From: Anaerolinea sp.
GTDB lineage: Bacteria; Chloroflexota; Anaerolineae; JAAEKA01
NCBI GenBank assembly: GCA_014879765.1
Contig: JACSRL010000378.1
Coordinates: forward strand, 1 to 15,077
Direction: 5' to 3'
Length of the DNA stretch: 15,077 nt
Part shown: positions 12,837 to 15,077 of the stretch, one piece after another
How the letters are laid out: every line of letters starts with the position of its first letter
How positions within the stretch are numbered: position 1 is the first letter of the stretch
The notes under the pieces: model-generated
What the model saw: the letters and a program-made list of their open reading frames with translations, nothing else
Databases searched by the model: none
What the model was told of the DNA's origin: nothing
Position numbers and translations under genes: made by a program

Positions 12837-14141
12837 TCAGGGAAATCGGGTGGTGAGCCACTGCATGGGATCGACGGCAAAGCCGTTCACCCGCAGCTCC
12901 CAGTGCAGGTGATTGCCGGTGCTGAGGCCGGTGGTGCCCACGTGGCCCAGCAGGTCGCCCGGCTGCACCTGCTGGCCGGCGCTGACCGCGATGTCGGTCA
13001 GGTGCCAGTAGCCGCTGAAGACGCCGCCGCCGTGGTCGATGAGCACCGCGTTGCCGCGCACCTGGAGCGGCTCGGCCAGCGCCACGCTGCCCGGCGCCGG
13101 CGCGTAGATCGGCGTGCCCTGGGGCGCGGGGAAGTCCTGGCCGGCGTGAAAGCTGTTGACCGGGCCGCTGTTGTAGGAGCGTCGCTGGCCAAAGGGCGCG
13201 CTGGTCACGAATGCTTCGGCCAGCGGGCGTTGGAAGAAGCGCCGCCAGCGCACCGGCGTGGGCGGCGCGTTCCAGAGCGCCATCATGCGCTCCAGCTCCG
13301 CCTGCACGATCTCCGGCGCCAACAGCTCGCCCTTGTCGTCGGGCAGCACGATGTCGAAGGTGGGATAGCCCGCGTCGACCACCTGGATCGGCCAGCGCAG
13401 GGTCTGGCTGATGGCCTCGCCCGCGGCCTGCCAGGCCAGATCCAGCCAGACGTAGCCCGGTTCGGTGAAGGCATGGACGGCTACCAGGCCGGTCAGCGCA
13501 GCGGCGCCGGTCGGGCGGAGGGGGATCTGCTGCGGCGGCAGCGCCAGGGTCACGCTGGCCGGCTGGCTGGCGTCCAGCTCGATGCGCACGGCCACCGTCT
13601 GCCCCTGGCGCACGACGGCCGGGCTGGCGCTGATGGCCAGGATGGGGCCGGGGGGCAGAGCGGGCGATGGCTGGCCGGGCCGCACCGGCAGCAGCAGATC
13701 CTGGCCAGGCGCCAGCCGCTGGCCGGGCGCCAACTGGTTGATGGCCTGCAAGTCAGCCGGTGACACCCCGTAGCGTTGGGCCAGGCTGGCCAGAGTGTCG
13801 CGCGGCCGGGTTTCGATGGGCAACAGCGGCTGGGCCGCGGCCGGCGCGATCAGCGTCTGGCCCACTGCCAGGGCGTCATCTGCCGCCAGCCCATTGGCGG
13901 CGACGATGGCCTCGACGGTGCTGCCGTATTGCTGGGCGATCGCGGCCAGCGTGTCGCCCGGCTGGATCACGTGGCGCGCGGGTGGGAGCGGCGCGGCCTG
14001 CGCGGTGGCAGCTGTCAACAGCATGAACACACCGGCCACGGCCAGTAGCATCAGGCCGCGGCCCAGCCACTGCCGGCGTGGCGTGTTGGGTCGTCCGGCA
14101 GACGGCAGGCGTTGGCGGGGAGTGGGTCGGACGGCGGCCAT
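12837..14141 (-). CDS. Secreted LysM-containing M23 family metallopeptidase
   Basis: A probable cell-wall endopeptidase, 434 residues. Residues 1-26 are basic, 27-49 form a hydrophobic signal or anchor ending in AQA, and two LysM domains follow (about 56-99 with HVIQPGDTLAAIAQQYGS, and about 108-152). Then comes a beta-rich linker (165-255) and an M23 domain (about 316-425). Zinc ligands of the family are visible as H332 and D336 (HAGQD) and H413 (HLHWE), with the catalytic-site H380 in SGYWHL, so it should be active. LysM domains would hold it on peptidoglycan. The frame is open to 14369, but that extension overlaps hpt and resembles nothing; ATG at 14139-14141 gives a proper signal region, although no ribosome binding site is evident. 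It is preceded by hpt (91 bp) and followed by pfkA (43 bp). Confidence 0.92.
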   Translation of the reverse strand: MAAVRPTPRQRLPSAGRPNTPRRQWLGRGLMLLAVAGVFMLLTAATAQAAPLPPARHVIQPGDTLAAIAQQYGSTVEAIVAANGLAADDALAVGQTLIAPAAAQPLLPIETRPRDTLASLAQRYGVSPADLQAINQLAPGQRLAPGQDLLLPVRPGQPSPALPPGPILAISASPAVVRQGQTVAVRIELDASQPASVTLALPPQQIPLRPTGAAALTGLVAVHAFTEPGYVWLDLAWQAAGEAISQTLRWPIQVVDAGYPTFDIVLPDDKGELLAPEIVQAELERMMALWNAPPTPVRWRRFFQRPLAEAFVTSAPFGQRRSYNSGPVNSFHAGQDFPAPQGTPIYAPAPGSVALAEPLQVRGNAVLIDHGGGVFSGYWHLTDIAVSAGQQVQPGDLLGHVGTTGLSTGNHLHWELRVNGFAVDPMQWLTTRFP

Positions 14142-14162
14142 AGGCGCTCGATCTGGGAAAGG

Positions 14163-14212
14163 GCTGGCTCGGTCGGCCCCTACCGGGGTGCTGCGCAAAG
14201 ACCGGCCAGAGC
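14163..14212. repeat. Interrupted copy of the dispersed hairpin repeat
   Basis: The left half (14163-14176) and right half (14199-14212) match the 1-69 repeat exactly, including the flanking GCT and CAGAGC. They are separated by 22 bp (14177-14198) placed precisely at the loop. The insert begins with its own small dyad CCCC-TACC-GGGG. The copy lies in the 91-bp gap between hpt and the M23 peptidase gene. Confidence 0.75.
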
Positions 14213-14232
14213 GGTGGGTGAGGCTGGCAGGC

Positions 14233-14799
14233 CTACTGGTAGATCTCCGGCTTGAGCACGCCGATGAAGGGCAGTTGGCGATAGTGCTCGCCGTAGTCCA
14301 GGCCATAGCCCACCACGAAGGCGTCTGGCACCTCGAAGCCCACATAGTCGATGGGCACGTCGATCTCACGGCGGTCGCGCTTGTCCAGCAGGGTGCAGAC
14401 GTGCAGCGTGGCCGGGTGGCGCTGGCGCAACATGCGCAATAAATAGTCCAGCGTGCGGCCAGAGTCGACGATGTCCTCGACGATGATCACGTTGCGGTGT
14501 TCGATGGACTCGTCCAGGTCTTTCAGGATGCGCACGACGCCGCTGCTCTGGGTGCCTGCGCCATAGCTGGAGACGGCCAGGAAGTCCACGGCCAGCGGCA
14601 GATCGACGTGGCGCATCAGGTCGGCCAGGAAGAGCAATGCGCCTTTGAGCACCGCGATGATCAGAACCTGCTCGCCGGCAAAGTCCTTGTTGATGGCCGC
14701 GCCGAGTTCGGCGACCCGCTGCTTGATCTGTGCTTCATTGATCAGCACTTCGGCGATGTCGTTGGTGAGACTGGGGGTGGTGGGCGTGGTGGTGGGCAA
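14233..14799 (-). CDS. hpt: Hypoxanthine (guanine) phosphoribosyltransferase
   Basis: It salvages hypoxanthine or guanine to the nucleotide using PRPP. The 188-residue protein carries VLKGALLFLADL (50-61, PPi loop), SSYG (77-80, flexible loop), the PRPP-binding VEDIVDSGRT (107-116), the K140 region LLDKRDRR, and VGFEVPDAFVVGYGLDY (153-169), which packs on the purine base. The frame is open to 15012, but the family starts near residue 13 here. TTG at 14797-14799, 5 nt after GGAGG (14805-14809 on the plus strand), is the best start. The gene begins 32 bp after the SH3b gene, so co-transcription is likely. Substrate preference between hypoxanthine and guanine cannot be read from sequence alone. 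Confidence 0.95.
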   Translation of the reverse strand: MPTTTPTTPSLTNDIAEVLINEAQIKQRVAELGAAINKDFAGEQVLIIAVLKGALLFLADLMRHVDLPLAVDFLAVSSYGAGTQSSGVVRILKDLDESIEHRNVIIVEDIVDSGRTLDYLLRMLRQRHPATLHVCTLLDKRDRREIDVPIDYVGFEVPDAFVVGYGLDYGEHYRQLPFIGVLKPEIYQ

Positions 14800-14831
14800 G
14801 GAGGCCTCCGGAGTGGGCAATGGCAGCGACC

Positions 14832-15077
14832 TTACTCGACTGTGACCCCTCGCCAGTCGCTGCTGGTGGCGGAGTCGACCAGAGGGACGCGTTCCAGGGC
14901 TGCGGCCGGGCCGATGGGCTGCACCCATTGGCCGCTGACCCAGGCCCGCTGGCGATCGATGCAGCACACCTGCCACCAACTGCCATCGGCCAGCCGGCTC
15001 AGCACGCGCCAAACTTCATTGGCGGTGGTCTGGCCGAGCAAGGAGGCGGCGGTGTCCGGCGCGCTGCGCAGGTTGAG
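14832..15077 (-). CDS. C-terminal end of a bacterial SH3 (SH3b) domain protein, partial
   Basis: The frame is open to the window edge and the start lies beyond it, so only the last 81 residues are visible. They contain one SH3b domain: LNLRSAPDTAASLLGQ opens it, GSWWQVCCIDRQRAWVSGQWVQP closes it, and a short tail ends at a TAA. SH3b domains usually bind peptidoglycan or its peptides, so an extracytoplasmic wall-associated protein is likely, in keeping with the LysM/M23 peptidase downstream. The remaining domains cannot be seen. It is probably the upstream member of the hpt / peptidase / pfkA transcript. Confidence 0.75.
   Translation of the reverse strand, partial: LNLRSAPDTAASLLGQTTANEVWRVLSRLADGSWWQVCCIDRQRAWVSGQWVQPIGPAAALERVPLVDSATSSDWRGVTVE

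Noticed and set aside
14142..14369. N-terminal extension of the M23 peptidase
   Set aside because: It overlaps the hpt coding region and would bury the signal peptide; the ATG at 14139-14141 gives a normal exported protein.
1..15077. tRNA or rRNA genes
   Set aside because: Reading the gaps showed no cloverleaf with a GTTCRA-type T arm and no rRNA-like segment; a tRNAscan run would settle it.

Overview
The window is high-GC DNA of ordinary bacterial chromosome type. Every long reading frame with family motifs is a housekeeping or envelope gene, and there is no transposase, integrase, phage gene or CRISPR array. The gene mix suggests an uncultured or filamentous member of the Chloroflexota (Anaerolineae/Caldilineae-like): a long CTC-type bL25, a K-type ATP phosphofructokinase, an SAV2177-type methyltransferase, a soluble GAF histidine kinase, and a giant ligase with an extracellular glycosidase-like head. 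This placement is inference; no rRNA is present.

Layout. (i) 1-90: two copies of a hairpin-forming intergenic repeat. (ii) 90-1196, minus: rsmA (ksgA), split in frame by a 96-residue insert made mostly of a 21-bp (3 x 7-bp) tandem repeat. (iii) 1333-1779, plus: a small all-helical protein with its own promoter and strong ribosome binding site, homologous to the N-terminal domain of the kinase at 4772. (iv) 1825-3627, minus: lepA, convergent with the small gene and separated from it by a perfect 14-bp terminator stem. (v) 3858-4661 and 4772-6442, plus: an S-adenosyl methyltransferase and a soluble GAF histidine kinase. (vi) 10538-7497 then 7396-6455, minus: a 1013-residue fusion of a glycoside-hydrolase-like module with an O-antigen ligase, followed by a UDP-glucuronate decarboxylase. 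(vii) 10810-11448, plus: bL25 behind a consensus-like promoter and a roughly 200-nt structured leader, closed by a strong intrinsic terminator. (viii) 15077-11645, minus: the end of an SH3b protein, hpt, a LysM/M23 peptidase and pfkA, tightly spaced and probably one transcript.

How the genes relate. rsmA, lepA and bL25 serve ribosome maturation and translation. The ligase fusion and the UDP-xylose-forming enzyme belong to surface polysaccharide assembly. The SH3b protein and the LysM/M23 peptidase act on the cell wall, next to purine salvage (hpt) and glycolysis (pfkA). The methyltransferase, the kinase and the distant small helical protein look like a dispersed signalling set with no response regulator in view.

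Most worth a second look: the repeat insert inside RsmA; the ligase fusion whose glycosidase module appears to have lost its nucleophile (Glu to Ala); the stand-alone copy of the kinase sensor domain; a dispersed hairpin repeat family, one copy split by a 22-nt insertion; the bL25 leader; and an imperfect 110-bp inverted-repeat element between bL25 and pfkA. I found no clearly new defence or mobile system. No gap between genes exceeds about 270 bp, and the larger gaps are described in their own entries.
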